Origin: Coralloluteibacterium stylophorae
GTDB taxonomy: Bacteria > Pseudomonadota > Gammaproteobacteria > Xanthomonadales > Xanthomonadaceae
Reading direction: 5' to 3'
Assembly: GCF_018122625.2 (NCBI RefSeq)
Contig: NZ_JAGQFT020000003.1
Coordinates: 62,001 to 126,000 of the forward strand
Length of the DNA: 64,000 nt
Positions 1-10,453 of this stretch are shown piece by piece. Position 1 is the first letter of the stretch. Each line of letters opens with the position of its first letter. The position numbers were made by a program, and so were the translations under genes. The notes under the pieces were generated by a model. It had not been told where the DNA came from. It ran no database searches and saw nothing but the letters and a program-made list of their open reading frames with translations.

Positions 1-359
1 CCCAGCACCGACGCCACCCAGACCAGGCTGCGCACCCACGGCACGCCCAGGGCGTACAGCGGCAGATAGACCAGCCGCGCGCCGAGGTAGAGCTGGGCAC
101 CGAGCGTGCTGGTCGCGTCCTGCCGCCCTGCCACGACGACGATCAGCACCAGCGCCGCGAAGAAGGGAAAGGTCTCGCGGAAGTTCCCGCTCGCCCGCGC
201 CAGCCGCGCGGCGACGCCGGCGAGCGGAGGAACCTCCGCGTCGCGCGCCGAGGCGTTCCAGGCGATGCCGCGCTGCGCGGTGGCCGCGGCTGCCGCCAGC
301 AGCACGTGCGCGAAGCCCAGGACCACCGCCCAGGCGAGGATGACGAGTTCCGCAGCCAT
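1..359 (-). CDS. MAPEG family membrane protein (partial, C-terminus off the window)
   Basis: The frame opens at ATG 359 and runs off the left edge without a stop, giving about 119 residues. The N-terminal helix is hydrophobic (ELVILAWAVVLGFAHVLL). It is followed by a loop with the family-typical run ARASGNFRETFPFFAALVL, in which an Arg-x-x-x-N-x-x-E-T-F-P segment sits just before the second membrane helix, and then further membrane segments. MAPEG proteins are small four-helix inner-membrane proteins related to microsomal glutathione transferases and leukotriene C4 synthase. In proteobacteria most members have no assigned substrate. It is read in the same direction as the downstream cyclic-di-GMP genes but lies 64 bp beyond the stop of the diguanylate cyclase, so it could be the last gene of that transcript. 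The family is clear; the function is unknown. Confidence 0.85.
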   Translation of the reverse strand, partial: MAAELVILAWAVVLGFAHVLLAAAAATAQRGIAWNASARDAEVPPLAGVAARLARASGNFRETFPFFAALVLIVVVAGRQDATSTLGAQLYLGARLVYLPLYALGVPWVRSLVWVASVL

Positions 360-423
360 GGCCGTTCCCGTACCGGGGAGGCGCGAGCCTCCGACCCGGC
401 GCGGCCACGCGGCGTGAGGATCC

Positions 424-2097
424 TCAACCGGCAGCGGCTTCCGCCGGCAGCGCCTCGACGATGCGGTTGCGGCCGGCGCGCTTGGCGGCGTACATCGCGT
501 CGTCGGCCAGTCGCAGCAGCGCCTCGACCGACTCGACGCCGGGGGCCACGTGCGCCACGCCGACGCTGGCGGTGACCGCGACCGGCGGATCCAGCCGCTG
601 CCCGGCGGCGCCGATCGCGGGACACAGCGCCGCGATGCGGGCGCGCGCCACCTCGGGCGCGACGCCCGGCAGCACCACCAGGAACTCCTCTCCGCCCATC
701 CGGGCGACGTGGTCGTCGACGCGCACGTGCGCACGCAGCACCGAGGCGACCTCGACCAGGACCCTGTCGCCCATGTGGTGCCCGTGGCGGTCGTTGATCG
801 TCTTGAAGTGGTCGATGTCGACGAAGGCGATCGAGCCGCCCGCGCCACCGGCCCTGCAGCCCGCGATCAGGTCCTCCAGGCGTGCCAGCGCCGCCCGGCG
901 GTTCTCCACGCCGGTCAGCGGATCGGTATCGGCGAGCACGCGCATCGCGTCGCGCTGCCGGCGCAGGCTGCCCAGGCGCAGCTGCAGGCCCAGGATCGCG
1001 ATCAGCAGCATGAAGGTGCCGGCGGTGACCAGCAGCTCGAGCTCGTAGGCGCGCGCGGTGGCGCTGCCGGCGGCCACGCTCCCGAAGATCGCCAGGAACG
1101 GCAGCCCGCCGACGACGGCGCGCACCGCACGGCTCTCGCCACGCGCCATCGACACCGCGCCCGCCAGCACGGCGAGCCCGGCGCTGGCGACGAACACGCA
1201 CAGCAGCGCTCCGGCGGCCGGGCCGAGCGCGGCGTCGGGCAGCAGGAAGGCGCCGGCCGCGCCCACGCCGGCCAGCGACGGCGCCGCGCGGAGCGGCGCG
1301 CGCATGCGCGGCAGCCGCCGCTCCACGCCGCTGAACTTGCAGAGCACGTAGAACACGCCGCCGACCACCAGCATGCCCAGGCCCACGATGGCGCGGCGGC
1401 TGTTGCCGGCCATCTCGATCCAGGGTTCGGGGTAGCCGGCGAGTCCGCAGACCAGGGCCATCCAGAACGCGAACAGCAACGCGTAGGCGACGTAGCTCAG
1501 GAACGAGGTCTCGCGCGTGCCGATGAAGCTCAGCAGGGCGGCCAGCGCCAGCGCCGAGATCACCGCCAGGGCGGCGACGCGGACCACGAAACGGCCGGTG
1601 TCCTCGCGCTGCACGTCCGCCGGCGCGCCGATCCGCACCACCGGTCTCCACGGCGCGACCTGCGCCTCCAGGCGCACCCGGATCGGCCGCGTGTCGCCCG
1701 CCGGCGGGACCAGCACGGTGCCGACGCCGGCCCGGAAGCGCGAGTCCAGCGTGCGCGCGTCCAGCATCGTGCCGCAGACCCGCCGCGTGCCGTGCTCGAT
1801 CACCACTTCGCCGCTGACGGCGTTGATCACGTTGACCGCCTGCGGATGCCCGGACCAGCCGCCGCGCGGCGCCGGGATCTCGATCGTGCGCGCCAGGGAG
1901 GCGTCGCCGCTCCGGCAGCGGGTGGCGTGGCCCTCGTTCACCGACGGCGAACCCAGCACCATGGCCCCGGCCGCGCCTTCCGCCGCGGCCGCCGGCAGCA
2001 GGCATGCCAGCGCCAGCAGCACCAGGCCGCAGCGCCAGCTCCACCTCAGCAGCTCATCGATGCCCCGCACACCACCCCCGGTTCCTGCTGCCCGCAT
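424..2097 (-). CDS. Membrane-bound diguanylate cyclase (GGDEF)
   Basis: This 557-residue protein makes cyclic di-GMP from two GTP at the inner membrane. A signal-peptide-like N-terminus (residues 15-38) is followed by a soluble region of about 130 residues, then seven or so hydrophobic helices (about 150-370). This is the layout of 7TM-DISM type receptors with an extracytoplasmic sensor. The catalytic domain occupies about 390-550, with the signature GGEEF at 468-472 and an allosteric inhibition site RxxD (RVDD, 459-462) exactly five residues upstream. An active, product-inhibited enzyme is therefore expected. ATG 2097 is the first start that includes the whole signal region. It lies 89 bp downstream of the RNA helicase stop, in the same direction. 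The ligand of the sensor part is not deducible. Confidence 0.9.
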   Translation of the reverse strand: MRAAGTGGGVRGIDELLRWSWRCGLVLLALACLLPAAAAEGAAGAMVLGSPSVNEGHATRCRSGDASLARTIEIPAPRGGWSGHPQAVNVINAVSGEVVIEHGTRRVCGTMLDARTLDSRFRAGVGTVLVPPAGDTRPIRVRLEAQVAPWRPVVRIGAPADVQREDTGRFVVRVAALAVISALALAALLSFIGTRETSFLSYVAYALLFAFWMALVCGLAGYPEPWIEMAGNSRRAIVGLGMLVVGGVFYVLCKFSGVERRLPRMRAPLRAAPSLAGVGAAGAFLLPDAALGPAAGALLCVFVASAGLAVLAGAVSMARGESRAVRAVVGGLPFLAIFGSVAAGSATARAYELELLVTAGTFMLLIAILGLQLRLGSLRRQRDAMRVLADTDPLTGVENRRAALARLEDLIAGCRAGGAGGSIAFVDIDHFKTINDRHGHHMGDRVLVEVASVLRAHVRVDDHVARMGGEEFLVVLPGVAPEVARARIAALCPAIGAAGQRLDPPVAVTASVGVAHVAPGVESVEALLRLADDAMYAAKRAGRNRIVEALPAEAAAG

Positions 2098-2186
2098 CGA
2101 CCGCGCCGGGCTCGACCCGGCGGGCGACGGAGCCCCCAGGGGCTGTAGCAAGTCCCGTGCCGCGACGCATGCGGCGCCGGCGAGCC

Positions 2187-4052
<1,866 letters not shown>

Positions 4053-4120
4053 CGCGGACTCCGCGCCGGAACCGGCGCGCTGTGAAAAGGATCGGACCGG
4101 CAATGATGCCGGAGCGCGGC

Positions 4121-5401
4121 TTAACGCGCAGGCGCCGGCGCCGCCTGCACCAGCAGGGGCAGCACCTCGGCGGCCGGTGCCGGACGGCCGGTATGGTAGC
4201 CCTGAACGAGGTCGCAGCCCATTTCGGCCAGGCGCAGCAGGGTCGCCTCGTCCTCGACGCCCTCGGCCACCACCTGCAGGCCGAGACGGTGGGCCAGGTC
4301 GATGATCGAGTGCACCAGCCTAGCGCCGCGATCGTCGCCGACGACATCCATGATGAAGGTGCGGTCGATCTTGAGCTTGCTCGCAGGCAGGCGCTTCAGG
4401 TACGACAGCGAGGCCTGGCCGACGCCGAAGTCGTCGATCGCGATCCGCAGGCCCCGGTCGCGCAGGCGCGTCATCACCGCCACGCAACGCTCGGGATCCT
4501 CCATCAGCGCGGTTTCCGTCACTTCTAGCAGCACCGAGGTCGCCGGCACGTTCCAGAACGTGAGCGCGCCGGTGATCAGCTGCTCGAAGCCGGGCGCGAT
4601 CAGCACGCGCGGAGAGAGGTTGATCGACACCAGCGGCGCCTCCGGCGAACGCAGGACCTCGGCGCACAGCCGCAGCGTGGCGTTGATGCTCCAGCGGGTC
4701 AGCTCGCCGATGAGGCCGGTCCGCTCGGCGAAGGTGATGAACTGGTCCGGCCGGACCGGCCCGAGCCGCGCCGAGGTCCACCGCGCCAGCGACTCCGCGC
4801 CGATGATCCGCCGCGACGCGACCTCCACGAACGGCTGCAGGTGCACCTGCAGCTGGTTGCCAGCGACCGCCTCGTGCAGCTCGGCATGCTCGATGCGGAC
4901 GGCCCCCTCTTCCGGGCGGTACAGCGCGGTGCGGGTTTCCTCGCGCTCGGCGGCCAGGCAGGCCAGGTCCGCGCAGCGGTAGAGCGGCTCGGGCGCGGTC
5001 GCATCCACGGGCGCGGCGGCGGCGCCGGCGACGGCGTTCAGGGTGACCGGACCCGAGGCGAGCAGCAGCGGCTGCTGGAAGTCGCGGACGAGGCGGTTGG
5101 CCGCCAGCAGGACGTGGTTGCGGCTGCGCAAGTTCGCCAGCACCGCGGCGTACTCGCCCTCGCGGATGCGGAACACGCGGTCTCCGACCCTGAGCACCAA
5201 CTGCATCTGCGTCAGGATCTTGGCCTCGGCCTCGTCGATCGACGCATAGCCGATCATCGCCCCGAGGGCGCCGAGCCTGCCGACGCGCAGCACGACCAGC
5301 CCGACGGTCGCGTCCGGCGCCGCCGCCAGCGCTGCTGCCACGGCCTCGAAGGTTTCGGTCCGCGCGGACGGAGGCGAGCCGGCATCGGCCATGACGTGCA
5401 T
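4121..5401 (-). CDS. EAL-domain cyclic-di-GMP phosphodiesterase with degenerate GGDEF-like N-terminus
   Basis: The 426-residue protein has no signal peptide or membrane segment. Residues 20-150 resemble a GGDEF fold, but the signature is replaced by EGEY (81-84), so no cyclase activity is expected. The EAL domain begins at about 170, with ESL at 203-205. It carries the other expected metal and catalytic residues: Asn in SINLSPR, Glu in EVTETAL, the DDFG loop, Lys in KLKIDR, Glu in VVAEGVED and the final QGYHTGRP. It should therefore hydrolyse cyclic di-GMP to pGpG. It begins 1 bp after the stop of the HD-GYP gene, so the two are very likely co-transcribed and perhaps translationally coupled. 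ATG 5392, three codons in, is an alternative start. Confidence 0.88.
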   Translation of the reverse strand: MHVMADAGSPPSARTETFEAVAAALAAAPDATVGLVVLRVGRLGALGAMIGYASIDEAEAKILTQMQLVLRVGDRVFRIREGEYAAVLANLRSRNHVLLAANRLVRDFQQPLLLASGPVTLNAVAGAAAAPVDATAPEPLYRCADLACLAAEREETRTALYRPEEGAVRIEHAELHEAVAGNQLQVHLQPFVEVASRRIIGAESLARWTSARLGPVRPDQFITFAERTGLIGELTRWSINATLRLCAEVLRSPEAPLVSINLSPRVLIAPGFEQLITGALTFWNVPATSVLLEVTETALMEDPERCVAVMTRLRDRGLRIAIDDFGVGQASLSYLKRLPASKLKIDRTFIMDVVGDDRGARLVHSIIDLAHRLGLQVVAEGVEDEATLLRLAEMGCDLVQGYHTGRPAPAAEVLPLLVQAAPAPAR

Positions 5402-5402
5402 C

Positions 5403-6638
5403 TCAGAGATAGAGCTCGGCCGGATCGATGCCGTAGGCGCCGGGCTCGAGGGCGCGCACCACGCGCACGGCCTCGTCGCCCTCGGCCGGCTGCACGAGGA
5501 GGTCGACGACGCGGAAGCTCTCGTCGATGGCCTTGTCGGGCGTGGTGAGCAGCATCACCCGGGGGCGCAGGCGCCGCGCCGGATTCTGCGCCATCACGAT
5601 CGCCACCTCGCCGGTATTGAGCTCCACCAGGGAGCCAGTCGGATAGATGCTCAGGCACTGCATGAACTGCTCGACGACCTCCCCCTGGTAGAGCTGGTCG
5701 CGCTGGCGGTACAGCTCCTGCAGCGCCTCGTGGCGACCGAGCGCCTTGCGGTACGGCCGGTCGCTGGTCATCGCGTCGAAGCTGTCGATCACTCCCGCGA
5801 TGCGCGCCAGCAGCGGGATCTGCGCGCCGAACAGGGCATCGGGATAGCCGCTGCCGTTGTCGCGTTCGTGATGCCCGCGGACCATCTCCACGATATGCGG
5901 GTTGCGCCCCTCGCCTTGCTCCACGATCCGCAGACCGGCCTCCACATGGGCGCGCACGGCGTCGAGTCCGTCGCGCGACAGCGGACCGGCATGCGCCAGC
6001 AGCGACTCCGGCAGCTGGGTCGTGCCGATGTCGAGCAGGAGCGCGCCGGCGGCCATGTCGAGCAGCACGTCCTCGGGGAAGCCCATGTGCCGGCCGTACA
6101 TTGCCGCCAGGGCGCTGCAGTTGATCGCATGGCTGTAGGCGTAGCTGCTGCGCTGGCGCAGGCTCTCGATCCACATGAAGGCATCGGCGCTGCGCAGGAT
6201 GCTGCGCATCACCGGTTCGACGGCGTCGTCCACGTCGTCGAGCGAGAGCGCCTGGCCGCTGCGGACGTCGTCGATGATCCGGGCGGTGGCGGTCGCGGCA
6301 GCGTCATAGGCTTGCCGCGCGCGCGGCGCCTCCTCCTCGACGCTGGCCGTATCGGCATAGCGCACGCGGCCCTTGAGCTCGTCATAGTCGCGCGGACGGG
6401 TATCTACGACCCGCCGCGGCCTGGCCACCGGCGGCGGCTTCAGCGGCTCCATGCCGCTGCGCTCCGCGTCGACGTAGACGTACGCGCAGTGCCGGCGCAG
6501 CTCCCGGATGTCCTCCTGCGAGTTCAGCAGGAAGCCCTGCAGCGGATACGGGGTGTCGGTCCAGTCGCGGTCGAGCCGGCACACGTACATGCCGATCGCG
6601 AGGTCGCCGAGTTCGACCCTGCGCTCTTCGATACCCAT
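5403..6638 (-). CDS. DUF3391/HD-GYP protein with a defective HD motif
   Basis: A 411-residue soluble protein. Residues 1-70 match the DUF3391 domain that commonly precedes HD-GYP domains in proteobacteria. The HD-GYP domain covers about 145-330, with YSHAIN (His170), AHVEAG (His231), GHHERDNGSGYP (His256, His257, GYP 264-266) and a VIDSFDAMTSDRPYR segment. At the central motif, where the family normally has LLHDIGK, the sequence reads LLLDIGT (201-206): the metal-binding His is Leu202 and the Lys is Thr206. HD-GYP enzymes hydrolyse cyclic di-GMP with a two- or three-metal site, so this copy may have reduced or no activity and act as a receptor or scaffold. It is the first gene of the HD-GYP/EAL pair. 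Confidence 0.88.
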   Translation of the reverse strand: MGIEERRVELGDLAIGMYVCRLDRDWTDTPYPLQGFLLNSQEDIRELRRHCAYVYVDAERSGMEPLKPPPVARPRRVVDTRPRDYDELKGRVRYADTASVEEEAPRARQAYDAAATATARIIDDVRSGQALSLDDVDDAVEPVMRSILRSADAFMWIESLRQRSSYAYSHAINCSALAAMYGRHMGFPEDVLLDMAAGALLLDIGTTQLPESLLAHAGPLSRDGLDAVRAHVEAGLRIVEQGEGRNPHIVEMVRGHHERDNGSGYPDALFGAQIPLLARIAGVIDSFDAMTSDRPYRKALGRHEALQELYRQRDQLYQGEVVEQFMQCLSIYPTGSLVELNTGEVAIVMAQNPARRLRPRVMLLTTPDKAIDESFRVVDLLVQPAEGDEAVRVVRALEPGAYGIDPAELYL

Positions 6639-6862
6639 CGTTGCTCGTCGTCCGTCAGGCGCGCTCCCGGGAAGGAAGGAACGCTCGCTTCTGTTTCGGC
6701 CGGCCGCGCCGGAACTTGAGCCGAAGCGGCATCCCCGGCGAATCGGGGGCGGATCCTGGCGCGGCTTGCCCCAGAATGGACGATTCCCGCCAGAGCTCCT
6801 GCCCGCATGCCCGGCCGCCGCCCGCTTCCACGCTCCGCCCCGTCCGGCAGGACGATGGGCGG

Positions 6863-7816
6863 ATGAGCGTCTCCCCCACCCTGCGCGCCCAGGCGCAGAT
6901 CCACCTGTGCGTGCTCCTCTGGGGCTTCACCGCGATCATCGGCAAGCTGATCAGCCTGCCGGCGCTGCCGCTGGTGTGGTGGCGCATGCTGCTGGTGGTC
7001 GCGGCCCTGGCCCTGCTGCCGCGGGTCTGGCGCGGCCTGCGGGCGATGCCGTGGCGGCTGCGCGGCGCCTACGCCGGCGTCGGTGTGCTGGTCGCGCTGC
7101 ACTGGCTGACCTTCTACGGCGCGATCAAGCTCGCCAACGCCTCGGTCGCCGCGACCTGCATCGCGCTGGCGACGGCCTTCACCGCGGTGGTCGAACCGCT
7201 GCTGGCGCGCCGGCGCTTCTCGCGCCGCGAGCTGGCGCTGGGCATCGCCGTGCTGCCCGGCGTCGGCCTGGTGGTGGGCGGCGTGTCCGCCGACATGCGC
7301 CTAGGCATCGCTGTGGGCGCGCTCTCGGCCCTGCTCGTGGCGCTGTTCGGCTCGCTCAACAAGCGCCTGGTCGACCACGCCGATCCGCTCACCGTCACCG
7401 CCCTCGAGCTGGGCGCGGGCACGCTGGCGCTGACCGCACTCGCGCCGGCGATGCCGTTCCTGCTGCCTGCGCTGGGCGGCGATCCCTTCGTGCTGCCCGG
7501 CGTGCGCGACGCGCTGCTCATCGTGCTGCTGTCGATGGTCTGCACCCTGCTGCCGTTCGCGCTGTCGCTCGTCGCGCTGCGGCACATGAGCGCCTTCGCC
7601 GCCCAGCTCGCGGTGAACCTGGAACCGGTCTACGCCATCGTGCTGGCCGCACTGCTGCTGGACGAGCAGCGCGAGCTGACCGGCCTGTTCTACCTCGGCG
7701 TCGCGGTGATCCTCGCGGCGGTGCTGGTGCATCCACTCCTCGCACGGCCGGTGCGCCGCCGCGCAGGCGCCCGCGGCACCCTGGCGACGGCCGAGGACAA
7801 GCAGCTGATCGACTGA
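6863..7816 (+). CDS. DMT-superfamily (EamA) inner-membrane transporter
   Basis: A 317-residue protein with about ten hydrophobic helices and an internal duplication typical of EamA/RhaT permeases. It starts with HLCVLLWGFTAIIGKLI and has the second-half segment AFAAQLAVNLEPVYAIVLA near residue 250. Such proteins export or import small metabolites; the substrate cannot be read from the sequence. ATG 6863 is chosen because the first membrane helix begins about ten residues later. An in-frame start at 6641 would add 74 polar residues without family similarity. It is divergent from the HD-GYP gene, so the 225 bp between 6638 and 6863 should hold both promoters. The DUF72 gene follows 74 bp downstream. 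Confidence 0.88.
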   Translation: MSVSPTLRAQAQIHLCVLLWGFTAIIGKLISLPALPLVWWRMLLVVAALALLPRVWRGLRAMPWRLRGAYAGVGVLVALHWLTFYGAIKLANASVAATCIALATAFTAVVEPLLARRRFSRRELALGIAVLPGVGLVVGGVSADMRLGIAVGALSALLVALFGSLNKRLVDHADPLTVTALELGAGTLALTALAPAMPFLLPALGGDPFVLPGVRDALLIVLLSMVCTLLPFALSLVALRHMSAFAAQLAVNLEPVYAIVLAALLLDEQRELTGLFYLGVAVILAAVLVHPLLARPVRRRAGARGTLATAEDKQLID

Positions 7817-7890
7817 CGCGGATTGACTCCGCGCGCACCCGCGGCCGTTACCCTGCCCCGACTCCCCGATTCCCCGACGCCCGCGACCCG

Positions 7891-8736
7891 ATGCCCGCCG
7901 ACCTCTTCACCCCCGACGCCGCCAGGGACGATGCCGTCGCCGCACCGCACGGCATCCGCGTCGGCATCGGCGGCTGGGTGTTCGCGCCCTGGCGCGACAA
8001 CTTCTACCCGCGCGGGCTGGTGCAGCGACGCGAACTCGAATACGCCAGCCGGCACCTGAGCGCGATCGAGATCAACGGCACCTACCACGGGCCGCAGAAG
8101 CCGGCGACCTTCGCCCGCTGGGCCGCCGAGGTACCGGCGGGCTTCGTCTTCGCCGCCAAGGCGCCGAAATGGATCGTGACCAGCCCGCGCTGGCGCGCCC
8201 AGACCGCGGCCGCGCGGCGCTTTCTGGAGGGCGGCCTGGAGGAGCTCGGGGAGCACCTCGGGCCGGTGCTGTGGCAGGCGCCGCTCGGCCACCGCTTCGA
8301 CCGCGACGATCTCGCCGCATTCCTCGACGCGCTGCCACGCACGCTCGCTGGGCGACCCCTGCGCCACGTGGTCGAGGTGCGCGATCCGAGCTTCCTCTGC
8401 GCCGACTACCTCGCGCTGGCGCGCACGCACGGGGTGGCGACGGTGATCACCGACGCCCCCGACTATCCGAACCTCGCCGACCTCACCGCCGGGTTCGCCT
8501 ACCTGCGCCTGATGCGCAGCCGTGCCGGCGAGGCCTGCGGCTATCCGGCGCCGGAGCTCGACGCCTGGGCGGCACGCGCCCGCGCCTGGGCCGGCGGCGC
8601 CGCACCCGACGACCTGCCCCGCGTCGCGCCACCGGACGATCCGCCGGCTGCCGCCCGCGAGGTGTTCGTGTTCTTCATCGGCGCCGCCAAGGCCCGCAAT
8701 CCCGCCGCCGCCATGGCGCTGATCGAGCGCCTGTGA
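7891..8736 (+). CDS. DUF72 family protein
   Basis: The 281-residue protein is a DUF72 (YecE-like) member, a TIM-barrel family of unknown biochemical role. Family signatures are IGGWVFAPWRDNFYPRG near residue 28, the IEINGTYHG segment at about 61-69, FVFAAKAPKWIVTS, VVEVRDPSF and VITDAPDYP. Length and residue order are normal for the family. ATG 7891 is the only sensible start, 74 bp after the transporter stop. It is followed immediately by the PBP4-like gene, whose possible GTG start (8733) overlaps the stop of this gene. No signal peptide is seen, so the product is probably cytoplasmic. Confidence 0.88.
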   Translation: MPADLFTPDAARDDAVAAPHGIRVGIGGWVFAPWRDNFYPRGLVQRRELEYASRHLSAIEINGTYHGPQKPATFARWAAEVPAGFVFAAKAPKWIVTSPRWRAQTAAARRFLEGGLEELGEHLGPVLWQAPLGHRFDRDDLAAFLDALPRTLAGRPLRHVVEVRDPSFLCADYLALARTHGVATVITDAPDYPNLADLTAGFAYLRLMRSRAGEACGYPAPELDAWAARARAWAGGAAPDDLPRVAPPDDPPAAAREVFVFFIGAAKARNPAAAMALIERL

Positions 8737-8750
8737 CCGTCCCGCCACGC

Positions 8751-10397
8751 ATGCTCCGACTCCACCGCACCGCCCCGTCCGCCGGCCGTCGCGCCAGCGC
8801 CGCCTGTCTCGCCCTGCTGCTCGCCGCCTGCGCCAGCGCGCCGGTCGCGCCACCGGCCGCCCCGGCCGTGGAACCGGCCGCGCGTCCCGCCCCACCGCGT
8901 CCCTCCGCGCCGCTACCGCCACCGCCCGCGAGCGATGCCCCGCTGCAGGCGCGCATCGCCGCCTTCGTCGCGCAGCCGCGCTTCGCCGCCGCGGACTGGG
9001 GCGTCCAAGTCGTGGCGCTGGACAGCGGCACGACGCTGGCCGCGCGTCAAGCCGGGAAACTCGCCATTCCCGCCTCCAACGCCAAGCTCTACAGCGCGGC
9101 GATGGCGCTGCACGCGCTCGGCCCCGACCACCGCTTCGTCACCCGCCTGGCGGCCACCGCGACGCCCGCGGCCGACGGCACCCTCGCCGGCGATCTCGTC
9201 CTCGTCGGCGGGGGCGATCCGGTCCTGGGGCTCGACGCCGAGGGACGCGCCGACACCGGCTGGGCCGACGCGCTCGCCTCGGCCCTGGCCGCGCGCGGGC
9301 TGCGCCGCGTGCGCGGCGACCTCCTCGCCGACGAGACGCTCTACGCAGGCCCGCCCACGCCCTCGGGCTGGGAAGCCGCCGACCTGCTCACCGCCTATGC
9401 CCCGCCGGTCCCGGCGCTGAGCGTGCAGGGCAACGCCTTCGGCCTCACGATCGCCCGCGACGGCCAGGCCTGCTGCCGCTTCGGCGTGGACCCGCAGGCC
9501 GCCGGCGTGGAGGTGCTGGACCGGCTCGACCACAGCGGCGTCGGCGCGACCGACGAGCTCGGCCTCTACCGACCGCTCGGAAGCTCCGGGCTCGTCGTCC
9601 ACGGCCGCGTGTCCGCGGCGCCGTCGGTGCGCGGCTTCCGCCTCGCCGCGCCCGATCCCGCGCGCATGGCGGCGGCCCTGCTGCGCGAGGCGCTGGCGCA
9701 TGCCGGCATCGTCGTCGACGGCGGTATCCGGGTGCGGCGCTGGCCGGACACGCCGGTGCCAGCGCCGCAGCCGCTCGCCGAGGTGGCGTCGCCGCCGCTT
9801 GCCGAGATCGTCCGCCGCGCGCTCAAGGATTCCGACAACCTGATCGCCCAGCACCTGTGGCTGCAGGCCGGACGCGCGGCACAGGCGGCGGGATCCTGCG
9901 CCACGCCCGGCGCGATCCCGCGCACCGCCGAGGCATGGGGACGCTGCGCGCTGGATGCGCTGCTGGCCGACGCGGGCATCCCTCGCGACGAGGTCCTGCT
10001 CGAGGAAGGCAGCGGCCTGTCGCGGCGCGACCTGGTCACGCCGCGGGCGACTACCGCGCTGATCGCATGGACGCAGCGGCAGCCGTGGGCCGCGGCCTAT
10101 CTCGACGCGCTGCCGGTCGCCGGCGTCGACGGCACCCTGCGCAACCGCTTCCGCGGCACGCCGTTGCAGGGCCGGCTGCGCGCCAAGACCGGCACCGTGC
10201 GCTACAGCAATGCGCTGTCGGGGGTCGTGACCTTCGCCGGCGGGCGCCCGCTCGCCTTCTCGCTGCTGCTGGACCGCTACGAGCCGCCGCGCGACGCGCA
10301 GGGCAGGCCGGTCGGGCCCTCTGCGCGCGAGGACATCGACGCGCTCGCCGCCCTGATCGCCGGCGCAGGAGGCACCGCCGGGTCGGATTCGCCCTGA
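8751..10397 (+). CDS. dacB: D-alanyl-D-alanine carboxypeptidase/endopeptidase, PBP4 class, as a lipoprotein
   Basis: A 548-residue class C penicillin-binding protein that trims or opens peptidoglycan cross-links in the periplasm. The N-terminus is a lipoprotein signal with the lipobox LLLAAC (Cys27), followed by a Pro/Ala-rich linker up to about 62. That is unlike the soluble E. coli DacB. Active-site motifs are SNAK (109-112), SDN in LKDSDNLIAQ, and KTG in RAKTGTVRYSNA. The large domain insertion between SxxK and SxN, typical of PBP4, is present. I place the start at ATG 8751. A GTG at 8733, overlapping the DUF72 stop, is in frame and would add six residues. The von Willebrand lipoprotein gene follows 56 bp later. 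Confidence 0.92.
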   Translation: MLRLHRTAPSAGRRASAACLALLLAACASAPVAPPAAPAVEPAARPAPPRPSAPLPPPPASDAPLQARIAAFVAQPRFAAADWGVQVVALDSGTTLAARQAGKLAIPASNAKLYSAAMALHALGPDHRFVTRLAATATPAADGTLAGDLVLVGGGDPVLGLDAEGRADTGWADALASALAARGLRRVRGDLLADETLYAGPPTPSGWEAADLLTAYAPPVPALSVQGNAFGLTIARDGQACCRFGVDPQAAGVEVLDRLDHSGVGATDELGLYRPLGSSGLVVHGRVSAAPSVRGFRLAAPDPARMAAALLREALAHAGIVVDGGIRVRRWPDTPVPAPQPLAEVASPPLAEIVRRALKDSDNLIAQHLWLQAGRAAQAAGSCATPGAIPRTAEAWGRCALDALLADAGIPRDEVLLEEGSGLSRRDLVTPRATTALIAWTQRQPWAAAYLDALPVAGVDGTLRNRFRGTPLQGRLRAKTGTVRYSNALSGVVTFAGGRPLAFSLLLDRYEPPRDAQGRPVGPSAREDIDALAALIAGAGGTAGSDSP

Positions 10398-10453
10398 CCC
10401 GAAGCGCACGTACCATCCGTTCCAGGACTGCACCACTGTCACTGGAGGACACC

